The notes below the pieces were generated by a model. It worked only from the letters and a program-made list of their open reading frames with translations. It did not search any database and was not told the DNA's origin. The position numbers and the translations under genes are program-made. From the NCBI RefSeq assembly GCF_000155475.1, contig NZ_DS990392.1:1-64000 (forward strand): a stretch of 64,000 nt of DNA, in the 5' to 3' direction. This DNA comes from Helicobacter cinaedi CCUG 18818 = ATCC BAA-847 (GTDB taxonomy: Bacteria; Campylobacterota; Campylobacteria; Campylobacterales; Helicobacteraceae). This document shows positions 1 through 7,193 of this stretch, piece after piece (positions within the stretch are counted from its first letter, which is position 1; every line of letters starts with the position of its first letter).

Positions 1-23
1 TTTTTTTTTGAGAAAGGAAATAA

Positions 24-536
24 ATGTCTCGCCCTACGACAAAGTTGCAATTACAAGAAGCTTCACAGACAAATTTTGAAAAGCTCTTTGCAATTATTGA
101 ATCTATCCCGCTTGATGCCCAAAATACTCATTTTGCCTACAATGAACGCGACGAGACACTTAAAGATGTGCTTATCCATTTATATGAATGGCAGAATTTA
201 CTACTTACTTTTGTGCGGACAAATCTCAATAAAACTAGTGATTTTATCCCTTTTTTGCCGCCACCCTACAACTTCAAAACTTATCCAAAAATGAATTGGG
301 CAATTAAAGAAAAACACCACGCCACTTCACTAGAACACGCAAAAAGTTTGCTTTATCAAAGCCATACAGAAGTAATGGAGCTTATCGCCACTTTACCGCT
401 TAAAACACTTTTTGTGAAAAAGCATTATAAGTGGTGTGGCAACACAAGTCTTGGTAGCTATTGTGTGAGCAGCACTTCAAGTCATTATGACTGGGCAATA
501 AAGTGTATTAAAAAGTATGTTAGGGCTTTAAAGTAG
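24..536 (+). CDS. ClbS/DfsB family (DUF1706) four-helix protein
   Basis: This 170-residue protein has the conserved layout of the ClbS/DfsB (DUF1706) family: an N-terminal RPTTK start, NFEKL in helix 1, DVLIHLYEWQNLLL in helix 2, a PPYNFKTYP stretch and the C-terminal signature SLGSYCVSSTSSHYDWA. The fold is a DinB-like four-helix bundle. The founding member ClbS is the colibactin self-resistance protein of pks-positive E. coli, where it opens the reactive cyclopropane. Most relatives have no tested role, so protection against a genotoxin or electrophile is only an inference here. AAAGGA lies about six bases before the ATG. It stands alone and converges with the DUF455 gene, and no biosynthetic genes are nearby. 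Confidence 0.8.
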   Translation: MSRPTTKLQLQEASQTNFEKLFAIIESIPLDAQNTHFAYNERDETLKDVLIHLYEWQNLLLTFVRTNLNKTSDFIPFLPPPYNFKTYPKMNWAIKEKHHATSLEHAKSLLYQSHTEVMELIATLPLKTLFVKKHYKWCGNTSLGSYCVSSTSSHYDWAIKCIKKYVRALK

Positions 537-559
537 ATTCTATAATTCTGTAAGATGTG

Positions 560-1444
560 CTATGAATTTGTGGAATAAAGGTGTGTTAAACACTCCAGCT
601 CTTCAGCAGAAAAGCCCGCTTGTAGCCTTGCTTTGTGATTGAGTATCTTTGGCACGGAGTGGAATTGCTTAAAATTTTGAAGTATTGCTAGAAAGTCCTC
701 CGGGCTTGTTTTGGTATTGGCATATCTCCACCAAAAATCCCCTTTTCTTACGTGTTCTATCTCATCGTGCAGGATAATCTCAAGCGTTTGTAGAATCTGC
801 GGAATACTCTCGTGTTCAAAACGCTCAATCTTAGCTACCACAAAAGGATTTGCATCAAGTCCATTTGCTTCTAAGCCACGATGAAGCAATGCCATTCTAT
901 CTCTAAAATCCTGTGTAGCACTCTGTGCGTCAAAAAGCTGGGAATGCACAGAAAAATCTCCATATTCATAGCCTAAACTATGAAGTGAATCTAGCAAAAG
1001 TCTAAAGTGATTTGCCTCTTGCAATGCCACAATAAGCCAATCGCGATAATATTGCAGGGGCAAATGTCTAAAGCGATACATCGCATCAAGGGCTAAATCA
1101 ATCGCACTATATTCAATATGCACGATAGAATGCAATACTTTAGCAAGGGATTGCACGCTTTTGATATGCTTTGGGCGGCGGATTTTTGTAGGGTGGGTGA
1201 TAGTGCAAAATCGCTGATATGATGGGTTTTGAAGTGGGCGAATAGGGGAGTGAAAGTCGGTAAAAAAATGCTGTATCTCCTGCGTTTGGAAGCTAGATTC
1301 TAAATAATAAGAATCTAGTGTGTTTGAAGGCAGATTCTCACTTTCTAATAGCTCTTGTGCCATTTGCTCTATATTGGCAATAAGCTTTAGCTTTGCTTCT
1401 GGGCTTTGAGCAATCATTGCTTCAAAAATCAGTGTAAAATCCAT
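560..1444 (-). CDS. DUF455 family ferritin-like protein
   Basis: A 294-residue protein of the DUF455 family, which has a ferritin-like helical fold. Candidate metal ligands appear in the expected spaced helices: HSIVHIEY (residues 105-112), EANHF (143-147), HRGLEANG (188-195) and DEIEHV (227-232). Family members resemble the tRNA hydroxylase MiaE in fold, but their substrate is generally not established, so no reaction is assigned. It is the last gene of a pgk-MFS-DUF455 unit. Its ATG shares a base with the MFS stop (TAATG), so translation is probably coupled. Confidence 0.8.
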   Translation of the reverse strand: MDFTLIFEAMIAQSPEAKLKLIANIEQMAQELLESENLPSNTLDSYYLESSFQTQEIQHFFTDFHSPIRPLQNPSYQRFCTITHPTKIRRPKHIKSVQSLAKVLHSIVHIEYSAIDLALDAMYRFRHLPLQYYRDWLIVALQEANHFRLLLDSLHSLGYEYGDFSVHSQLFDAQSATQDFRDRMALLHRGLEANGLDANPFVVAKIERFEHESIPQILQTLEIILHDEIEHVRKGDFWWRYANTKTSPEDFLAILQNFKQFHSVPKILNHKARLQAGFSAEELECLTHLYSTNS

Positions 1445-2592
1445 TAGGCTTCCTTTTTGATATGAGTCATATGATGATAAAACACAAATGATGTAAGGTT
1501 AAGAGTGATTGCAAGTGAGATGATAAGCATTTGCCAACCAAACAGCTCAAAAACAAAAGATGAGAGATAAGAGCCTAGCGTCCCGCCTGTGTAATAAAAG
1601 CTGAGATAAAGCCCACTTGAAGCGGCTTTATACTTTGGATTGAGTGAGTTGTTGAGAGCATTTAGCACGGAGTGTGCGATAAATGAGCCAAAGCACATAA
1701 CAAACATTCCCACATATATCCACATAAGCGAATGCAAAAGAAAGACGCACAGCCCTAGGGCAAAAAGATTTAGGCTTAAAAAAATGGTTTTTTCTCTGCC
1801 ACCACAAAGCTTGATGATAGGATTAGCAAGAAGTGAAACGACAATCCCTATGCTATAGCCCAAATACAACCTACCAAGCTCATTTTGACTGATATGCGGA
1901 AACATCTCTTTTGCATAAAAAGGCAGAGTGTTAAGCACAGCCTGAAAACTAAAAAACATCACAAACACGCTACTTAGCACCACTAGCGAAGTTTTATTGC
2001 CAAGTAGTGGGAGAATCTGTGAGAATGTAAATTGAGTAAGCTTGGAGGCTTGATTTGCAATCCAAGATAGGCTAAAGATTCCACCTAGTGTTAAGCTCAC
2101 CCCCAAAAGGATAAAGCATATTTGCCACGAAAAAAGCTCTGTGAGATATGCTCCACCCATTCTGCCAATAAGCCCACCTGCAATGGTGGAGGCGATATAA
2201 AGACTGACATTAAACTGCAAAGAGCCACTTTGTGAGCGTGTGAGAATGGTAAGTAGTGTGGTAAGAATAGCTGGAAAAAATAGGGATTGAATAAAACGCA
2301 AGAGTAAAAAAGTCTCCAAGCTTTCGCACCACGCAAGGAGAATCTGAAAGATTCCTGCAACAAATAGCGAAAGGCTTAAAATCAATTTTGGTTGATGATT
2401 TTCTAAAAAATAGCCATAAAAAAGCGGTGCAAATGCCATAGGTAAAAGTGTAATGGAAGTAATGGCAGATGTGTTTTGTGCAGTAGTACCAAACTCTAGG
2501 GCTAGAAGCGGTAAAATCGGCTGAGGGATATAGATACTAGAAAGCGTTATGATTGCTATGTAAATAACGCTAACTTTTGTCTTTATATCCAT
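1444..2592 (-). CDS. MFS transporter, drug/metabolite exporter type
   Basis: A 382-residue inner membrane protein with about twelve hydrophobic segments, in the length range of the YnfM/AraJ-like branch of the major facilitator superfamily. The first helix region contains YIPQPILPLLALEFG, typical of this branch, and GYFLENHQPKLILSLSL is the loop 2-3 region. The substrate cannot be told from sequence; efflux of a small molecule is the usual role. It begins 16 bases after the pgk stop and overlaps the DUF455 start by one base, so the three genes look like one transcript, though their functions are not obviously linked. Confidence 0.85.
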   Translation of the reverse strand: MDIKTKVSVIYIAIITLSSIYIPQPILPLLALEFGTTAQNTSAITSITLLPMAFAPLFYGYFLENHQPKLILSLSLFVAGIFQILLAWCESLETFLLLRFIQSLFFPAILTTLLTILTRSQSGSLQFNVSLYIASTIAGGLIGRMGGAYLTELFSWQICFILLGVSLTLGGIFSLSWIANQASKLTQFTFSQILPLLGNKTSLVVLSSVFVMFFSFQAVLNTLPFYAKEMFPHISQNELGRLYLGYSIGIVVSLLANPIIKLCGGREKTIFLSLNLFALGLCVFLLHSLMWIYVGMFVMCFGSFIAHSVLNALNNSLNPKYKAASSGLYLSFYYTGGTLGSYLSSFVFELFGWQMLIISLAITLNLTSFVFYHHMTHIKKEA

Positions 2593-2608
2593 TGTTATGC
2601 CATTTTAT

Positions 2609-3817
2609 TTACTTTCGCTCTAGCACCTTAAATGCAGGGAGAATCTTACCCTCAAGCAGCTCTAGGCTTGCCCCGCCACCTGTGGAGATAAAGCTCATAT
2701 TATCTCTTTCCCCTGCCCTATCAATCGCATCAGCCGTATCGCCCCCACCAATCAGGCTAAAAGCATAGGTATCACTCACAGCGTGAGCGAGATTAAATGT
2801 CCCACGAGAGAAGGCTTGAATCTCATAGATTCCCAAAGGTCCATTCCAAATAATCGTTTGAGAATCTCTCACCACCTCGCTAAAAAGCTTACTTGTCGCA
2901 GGTCCCATATCCACCGCCATAAAGCCTTCTGGCACATCTTGTGCGGGTGTGATTTTAATCTGCGTATGCGATTTCACATCATCAGTGCTTACCACATCAA
3001 CAGGCAGGTAAATTTTTACCTTTTTTTCCCTAGCGTGTTCTAGAATCTTTTTAGCCTCTGCCACAAGATATTCTTCTACAAGGGATTTTTGCATATCATA
3101 TCCACAAGCTTTTAAGAATGTATTGCTCATCGCCCCACCGATGATAATCTTATCCACAACATCAAGGATATTATATAAAAGTGCGAGTTTTGAACTCACC
3201 TTGCTACCACCAACGATAAGCAATACAGGCTTTAGCGGATTTGCCATAGCTTTGGCAAAAGAATCTATCTCTTTTTTAAGAAGTAGCCCCGCCACACGCT
3301 CTTTAGCAAACTCCGCAATCCCACAAGTGCTAGAGTGCGCTCTGTGGCTTGTCCCAAAGGCATCATTGACATAAATATCACAAAGTCCGGCAAGCTTTTG
3401 CGACAAACCTTTATCATTTTTTTCTTCCCCAACGCAAAATCTAATATTTTCTAATAAAATCACACTGCCACTTGGGCTTTGCTCCTGTAATAGCACTGCT
3501 TCCTCAATGCTTTCTGCAAAGCCCACATCTCGCCCCAAAAGTCGCTCCACACGCTTAATAACATGTTTGAGTGAAAATTCCGCACTTCTGCCCTTTGGGC
3601 GTCCAAGGTGGCTTACTAGCACAATATTTTTAGCGTGATTATCAATGCAGTAATTAATGGTAGGCAGTGCCTCGCGGATTCTCGTATCATCACAAATGTC
3701 AAAATCCTCATCCATCGGCACATTGAAATCCACTCGTATAAGCACCCTTTTACTATTCACATCAATATCTCTTACACTTTTTGTATTTTTCATAAGTTCA
3801 ATTCCAGCTTCTCTCAT
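2609..3817 (-). CDS. pgk: Phosphoglycerate kinase
   Basis: Cytosolic glycolytic enzyme that interconverts 1,3-bisphosphoglycerate plus ADP and 3-phosphoglycerate plus ATP. The sequence shows the substrate-binding start RVDFNVPMD, HLGRPKG, VILLENIRF, the VGGSKVSSKL hinge and the C-terminal GGGDTADA nucleotide loop. From the chosen ATG the product is 402 residues, the family's usual size. Two ATGs lie six bases apart; the second (3817) sits seven bases after AGGAG, while the first has only one base of spacing, so 3817 is preferred. An ATG at 3793 (MKNTKSV) is also possible. A TAAAAT box just upstream suggests its own promoter. Confidence 0.95.
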   Translation of the reverse strand: MREAGIELMKNTKSVRDIDVNSKRVLIRVDFNVPMDEDFDICDDTRIREALPTINYCIDNHAKNIVLVSHLGRPKGRSAEFSLKHVIKRVERLLGRDVGFAESIEEAVLLQEQSPSGSVILLENIRFCVGEEKNDKGLSQKLAGLCDIYVNDAFGTSHRAHSSTCGIAEFAKERVAGLLLKKEIDSFAKAMANPLKPVLLIVGGSKVSSKLALLYNILDVVDKIIIGGAMSNTFLKACGYDMQKSLVEEYLVAEAKKILEHAREKKVKIYLPVDVVSTDDVKSHTQIKITPAQDVPEGFMAVDMGPATSKLFSEVVRDSQTIIWNGPLGIYEIQAFSRGTFNLAHAVSDTYAFSLIGGGDTADAIDRAGERDNMSFISTGGGASLELLEGKILPAFKVLERK

Positions 3818-3845
3818 CACCATACTCCTTTAAAAATAGTGTGGT

Positions 3846-3851
3846 ATTTTA
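3846..3851 (-). promoter_or_regulatory. Probable -10 box of pgk
   Basis: On the minus strand the sequence reads TGCTAAAATACC, a TAAAAT box with the upstream GC that recurs before several genes here. It lies in the 40-base gap after the FAD oxidoreductase gene, about 29 bases before the pgk ATG. This suggests pgk-MFS-DUF455 has its own promoter besides read-through from the sugar operon. No clear -35 box is present, which is common in this phylum. Confidence 0.45.
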
Positions 3852-3864
3852 GCATAGAATCAGT

Positions 3865-5346
3865 TTATATTGAAAGGTTAAACTCCATCGTAATCAATTC
3901 TGCTATTTCATAAATATTATCAATCTTTCCGCCCATAATGGTGCAAAAGCCCTTCAGTCCATAGTCTTTAGCAAAGATAATTGGTCTGCCATCATCAATT
4001 TCATTTTGAATCTGCAAAGTTTTAATCTCATAGAGTGAATCTAGGTATTCTAAAGATTCTAAAATTGGCATATAGCGTCTTGCATCAGCTTTCATTAATG
4101 GAAAATTGCTCGTTGCATTTTGCATAAAGGCTTGAAGTATCGTATAAGGGCTTGTGGTTTGTGTGGGTGGGTTATTAGAATCTTGTAGATTATAAGCTTT
4201 AAGCTTAGATTCTAAGGAAAAATCCCGCCAAGCAAAATGCGGCGTGTATCGCACGTGGCTTAGCGTATAGCAGTCTTTTGAAGGATATGGCATAAGGGAG
4301 AAAAATGCCCCGTCCATTATCGTTACTGATATGTTTTGTAAGCTTTTAGGGACATTTACAAGTGCCATTTCTGTCATTTCAAATTTAAGTGGGAGTGGGG
4401 GCAAGTGTGAATTTTGCAATAAATGATTTATACCAGCATAGGTGCAGTTGAGAATCAATGGGGCATGTAGTTTTTGTGTTTCCCGCATTGTCTCTTTTTG
4501 TAATTCAGCTTGTGGCGAAAAATCACTGCGGTCAATATTTCTTAAAATTTTATTTTCTTTTTCTTTAAGGGGGAGGGGTTTAAATTTGCAAGTATGGGTT
4601 TGTAGCTTCGCTACTGCACGCGAAGTCGCTCCCTCCCCCTTAAAAATCCCCCACCCCGACAACGCTTTCAAGGTAGGCGTTTCACTTTGTGAATCGCCAC
4701 CATTGATTTTTATTGTGGCAAAGTTGTGCTTTGCCACTTTAGCGATTGCAGAATCCGCCGAAATAGCATTACAAGCTGAATGCCCTATCTTTTGAATCTC
4801 AACGCATAACCCAACCTTATCCTCTTTAACACAAACCGCTTGTGTATTTGTGGCTATTTCTATCTTTTTAGATTCTAGCCTTTCTTTTAGAATCTCCCTT
4901 AAAATCGCCGCGTCAAAGGCGTATTCTCGTGTCAAAAACACATCACTTACAAGCTTTTTATTAAACATCGCTTTAATGTGATTTGGCACAGATTCTATAA
5001 AAATATCAAATTGCTTAAAAAGTCTGTAAAACTGCGTGTTAGAAGTCTTTGAGCCGATATTTGCAATCGCATAATATTTAGCAAAATCATTTTTTATAGC
5101 GGATTTAAACTCATTGCAAAAGGTTTTAAAATGCCTTGAGCTACTCACAGCCGTGCTTAGGCTACGCGGATAGTGGTAGCCATTATGCACACGGGCTTGA
5201 TTATTTAAACTTGCGTGAAGCAACAAATCACTTTCTTGCTCTAGCACCAAAATAGAGTTATATTTCTCCTTAAGCTGCAAAGCGATATACGCCCCAAAGA
5301 ATCCACCACCGATAATAATGCAGTCGTATTTATCTAACTTTGGCAT
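3865..5346 (-). CDS. FAD-dependent oxidoreductase, DAO family, with repeat insert
   Basis: A DAO-fold flavoprotein. The N-terminus has the dinucleotide-binding motif IIGGGFFGAYIALQL (about residues 11-25) followed by VLEQESD, and the C-terminal end has the family's second FAD contact region (KGFCTIMGGKIDN). DAO enzymes oxidise amino or hydroxy groups; the substrate is unknown. The protein is 493 residues, about 110 longer than usual. The excess falls at about residues 187-293, where Lys/Thr/Ser-rich sequence interrupts the fold between CVEIQK and APLILNCTYAG, matching a dispersed repeat copy. The reading frame stays open through it. It is the last of four co-oriented sugar genes, two bases after the Gfo/Idh gene, so modification of a surface sugar is plausible. 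Confidence 0.8.
   Translation of the reverse strand: MPKLDKYDCIIIGGGFFGAYIALQLKEKYNSILVLEQESDLLLHASLNNQARVHNGYHYPRSLSTAVSSSRHFKTFCNEFKSAIKNDFAKYYAIANIGSKTSNTQFYRLFKQFDIFIESVPNHIKAMFNKKLVSDVFLTREYAFDAAILREILKERLESKKIEIATNTQAVCVKEDKVGLCVEIQKIGHSACNAISADSAIAKVAKHNFATIKINGGDSQSETPTLKALSGWGIFKGEGATSRAVAKLQTHTCKFKPLPLKEKENKILRNIDRSDFSPQAELQKETMRETQKLHAPLILNCTYAGINHLLQNSHLPPLPLKFEMTEMALVNVPKSLQNISVTIMDGAFFSLMPYPSKDCYTLSHVRYTPHFAWRDFSLESKLKAYNLQDSNNPPTQTTSPYTILQAFMQNATSNFPLMKADARRYMPILESLEYLDSLYEIKTLQIQNEIDDGRPIIFAKDYGLKGFCTIMGGKIDNIYEIAELITMEFNLSI
4468..4788 (-). repeat. Dispersed repeat copy D, in frame inside the FAD oxidoreductase gene
   Basis: The 3' half on the plus strand (about 4587-4686) matches copy C at 16819-16916: both run from TTGCAAGT through GCACRCRAAGTCG, CTCCCCCTTAAAA, ATCCCCC and CGCTTTCAARGTAGG to TTTCAC. 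The 5' half is a diverged form of the module shared by copies A and B (GTCTCTT, then CGGTCAATATTT against CGGTCATTT). The copy is rich in secondary structure: a 13-bp inverted repeat TTAAGGGGGAGGG (4565-4577) with 4631-4643, GTAGC-TTC-GCTAC inside it, and GTGGCAAAG (4715-4723) with CTTTGCCAC (4729-4737). It encodes residues 187-293 of the host protein; the exact ends are estimated. Confidence 0.7.
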
Positions 5347-5348
5347 TT

Positions 5349-6413
5349 TTAAGGCTTTGGAGTAGAATCTTGGGCGAGATTATGGGCTTGTGAGAGAAGG
5401 GCTAGGGTAGTGTGAGAAAATCTTAAATGTAGATTCTGCGTTGTCTCTTGGGTGCTTTTAAGTGATTCTGCGCTTAAGGCTCGGTCATTTGCCTTTGAGC
5501 CACTCCCTTTACCTTTGCTTTGAAAAGCTCTGCTTTCTTTAGTAAAACACTTAAAATCACTCCAAGATACTTCCGCAGAGGCGTTAGTGCAAGATTCTAA
5601 GCTTGTAGAATCTTGCTTCACTCTCGCACACATATTTTTAAAACTCTCCACAGCAAAGCTAAGATTATTTTTCTCATCAAAAATGGGTAAAGATTCACTA
5701 GAATCTATTGTGCTAAGCGGTGTGGGGGATAGCATATCAACGCTGATTATAGAATCTGTTGTGCTGATACGCAACAATCGCTTTTTATCATTTGAAAGTA
5801 AGCTGCAATGAAGTAATAAAACAATCTCTTTTTTACTCCCTTTCTCTTGCAAGGCACTAAATTCCAAAGTCGCACTTTGTTTTTTGGAATCTAAAAATTT
5901 GCACGACTTCACACAAAGATTATCTAAAAGTCCAAGCTCCTGCATAAAGGCAAATACGCTTATATAATGCACTCCTATGACTTCTAGCACACTTTCATTT
6001 TCATAAAAATTGCCATATTGTGTGATTTCTGCCTGTATAGATTCTATATGTTTTTCTTGCAATATTTGCAGGGCATAGAGAATAGATTGCGAAAATGTGT
6101 AAATATAATCTGTGAATAGAATCTTATTGTTTTTTCTAGCTAGATTTAGCAGTGTTTCAAACTCCTCTTTTGTGGCGGTGCTAGGCTTTTCTACAAAGAC
6201 ATTGCAGTTGTGTTCAAGGGCGAGTTTTGCAAGCTTAAAATGTGAAGAAAGCGGTGTAGCGATAAAGGCTGAATCTGCTTTATCTAAAGCTTCAATTAAG
6301 ACTTCATCTTCGACATCACGCCCAAAGATATGAGAAATTTTATAATGTTTTTGAATGTAGTGTTGCAAAATCTTGCCCCAATAGCCCCTGCCAATAAGAA
6401 TTGCCTTTTGCAT
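5349..6413 (-). CDS. Gfo/Idh/MocA family oxidoreductase with repeat insert
   Basis: An NAD(P)-dependent sugar dehydrogenase-like protein. The N-terminal Rossmann motif ILIGRGYWGKILQHYI (about residues 5-20) and the signature VFVEKPSTATKEEF (about 73-86) are typical of the family, in which the Lys of EKP is catalytic; a later ... GVHYISVF segment carries the usual His. The substrate is unknown, probably a nucleotide sugar. Residues 272-326 (Ser/Lys-rich) are a dispersed repeat copy inserted before the last helix (LRFSHTTLALLSQA), so the fold appears split but intact. AAGGA lies five bases before the ATG. It is third in the GT2-GT2-Gfo/Idh-DAO operon. Confidence 0.85.
   Translation of the reverse strand: MQKAILIGRGYWGKILQHYIQKHYKISHIFGRDVEDEVLIEALDKADSAFIATPLSSHFKLAKLALEHNCNVFVEKPSTATKEEFETLLNLARKNNKILFTDYIYTFSQSILYALQILQEKHIESIQAEITQYGNFYENESVLEVIGVHYISVFAFMQELGLLDNLCVKSCKFLDSKKQSATLEFSALQEKGSKKEIVLLLHCSLLSNDKKRLLRISTTDSIISVDMLSPTPLSTIDSSESLPIFDEKNNLSFAVESFKNMCARVKQDSTSLESCTNASAEVSWSDFKCFTKESRAFQSKGKGSGSKANDRALSAESLKSTQETTQNLHLRFSHTTLALLSQAHNLAQDSTPKP
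5438..5600 (-). repeat. Dispersed repeat copy A, in frame inside the Gfo/Idh gene
   Basis: This copy shares with copy B (7990-8120) the plus-strand landmarks TTGGTGCTTTTA or TGGGTGCTTTTA, GATTCTGC, AAGGCTCGGTCATT, ACTCCCTT, a TTGAAAA tract, AAAATCACTC and ACTTCCGCAG. Copy C in the non-coding gap shares the first 50 bases. In the reading frame of the host gene it encodes a stretch ending NDRALSAES-KST-TTQN, the same peptide as copy B. Ends are estimated from where the similarity stops. Confidence 0.75.
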
Positions 6414-6427
6414 ATTAATCCTTTTTA

Positions 6428-7192
6428 TTATTTTTTCAGGCGTAAAAGCTTAAAAAGTCGCCAAATTTCACTTAAATAAATGCGTGAGAGTGAAAAGATT
6501 CTCACTTTAGAATCTGTGCTTTCATCTTCCCACTTTACAGCGATTTCTTTTATAGGAATGTTGTGATATTGTGCTATAACTAGCATTTGTGTGCAGTAAA
6601 ACCAGCTTTTATCATCATTGCAGAGATTTTTTAGATTTAAAGCCACTTGCGATTGATAGAATTTAAATCCACACATCGCATCGCTAAACTTTGCTTTGAG
6701 TGCGATTTTAAGGATAAGATTTAAGGTGCGAGAGAGAATCTCCCGCTTCAAACTTCGCCCAATCACCACAGAATCTTTTAAAAGCCTAGAGCCTACAATA
6801 ATCTCTACGCCATTTTTTAGATTCTCATACACTTCTTGTAAGTGCCCTATATCCGTGGATAAGTCTATATCCATATAGCCGATAAAGCCACAAGGCTCAC
6901 TTCTTTTAGTATTATGTGCTATCGCTTCCCTTAATGCCAAGCCAACACCCCTTTCTTCCAATCGCAAATACTCTACTTGTGAAATAAACTCTAATGTGTT
7001 GGCGTTCAGCTCTTCACATAAACTTTTGGCAATCTCTTGTGTAGAATCGCTTGAGCCATTATCTACAATGCTTATAATGTGTGGAATCTTTGCTTCCCTT
7101 AGAAACGCCATTGCCCCTCTTATGCCATTTTCAAGCCGTTTTTCTTCATTTAGCACAGGGATTATGATGTTTAAAATTTTATTAGATTCCAT
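6428..7192 (-). CDS. Family 2 glycosyltransferase (DPM1/GtrB-like catalytic domain)
   Basis: A 254-residue GT-A fold glycosyltransferase without membrane segments. It shows IIPVLNEEKRLE (about residues 10-21), the nucleotide-sugar motif DNGSSDST (44-51), the metal-binding MDIDLST (107-113) and RSLKREILSR (146-155), the pattern of dolichyl- or undecaprenyl-phosphate glycosyltransferases. Such enzymes move a sugar from a nucleotide to a lipid carrier or glycan; donor and acceptor are unknown. The ATG at 7192 follows the previous gene's stop by one base and an AAAGG by nine; an open frame extends 27 codons upstream inside the previous gene and is probably not translated. Unlike its neighbours it has no repeat insert. 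Confidence 0.88.
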   Translation of the reverse strand: MESNKILNIIIPVLNEEKRLENGIRGAMAFLREAKIPHIISIVDNGSSDSTQEIAKSLCEELNANTLEFISQVEYLRLEERGVGLALREAIAHNTKRSEPCGFIGYMDIDLSTDIGHLQEVYENLKNGVEIIVGSRLLKDSVVIGRSLKREILSRTLNLILKIALKAKFSDAMCGFKFYQSQVALNLKNLCNDDKSWFYCTQMLVIAQYHNIPIKEIAVKWEDESTDSKVRIFSLSRIYLSEIWRLFKLLRLKK

Positions 7193-7193
7193 A

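Noticed and set aside
4442-4795. 117-codon plus-strand frame across repeat copy D
   Set aside because: It lies entirely within the antisense of the FAD oxidoreductase, starts without a ribosome site and reflects the low stop density of the repeat rather than a gene.
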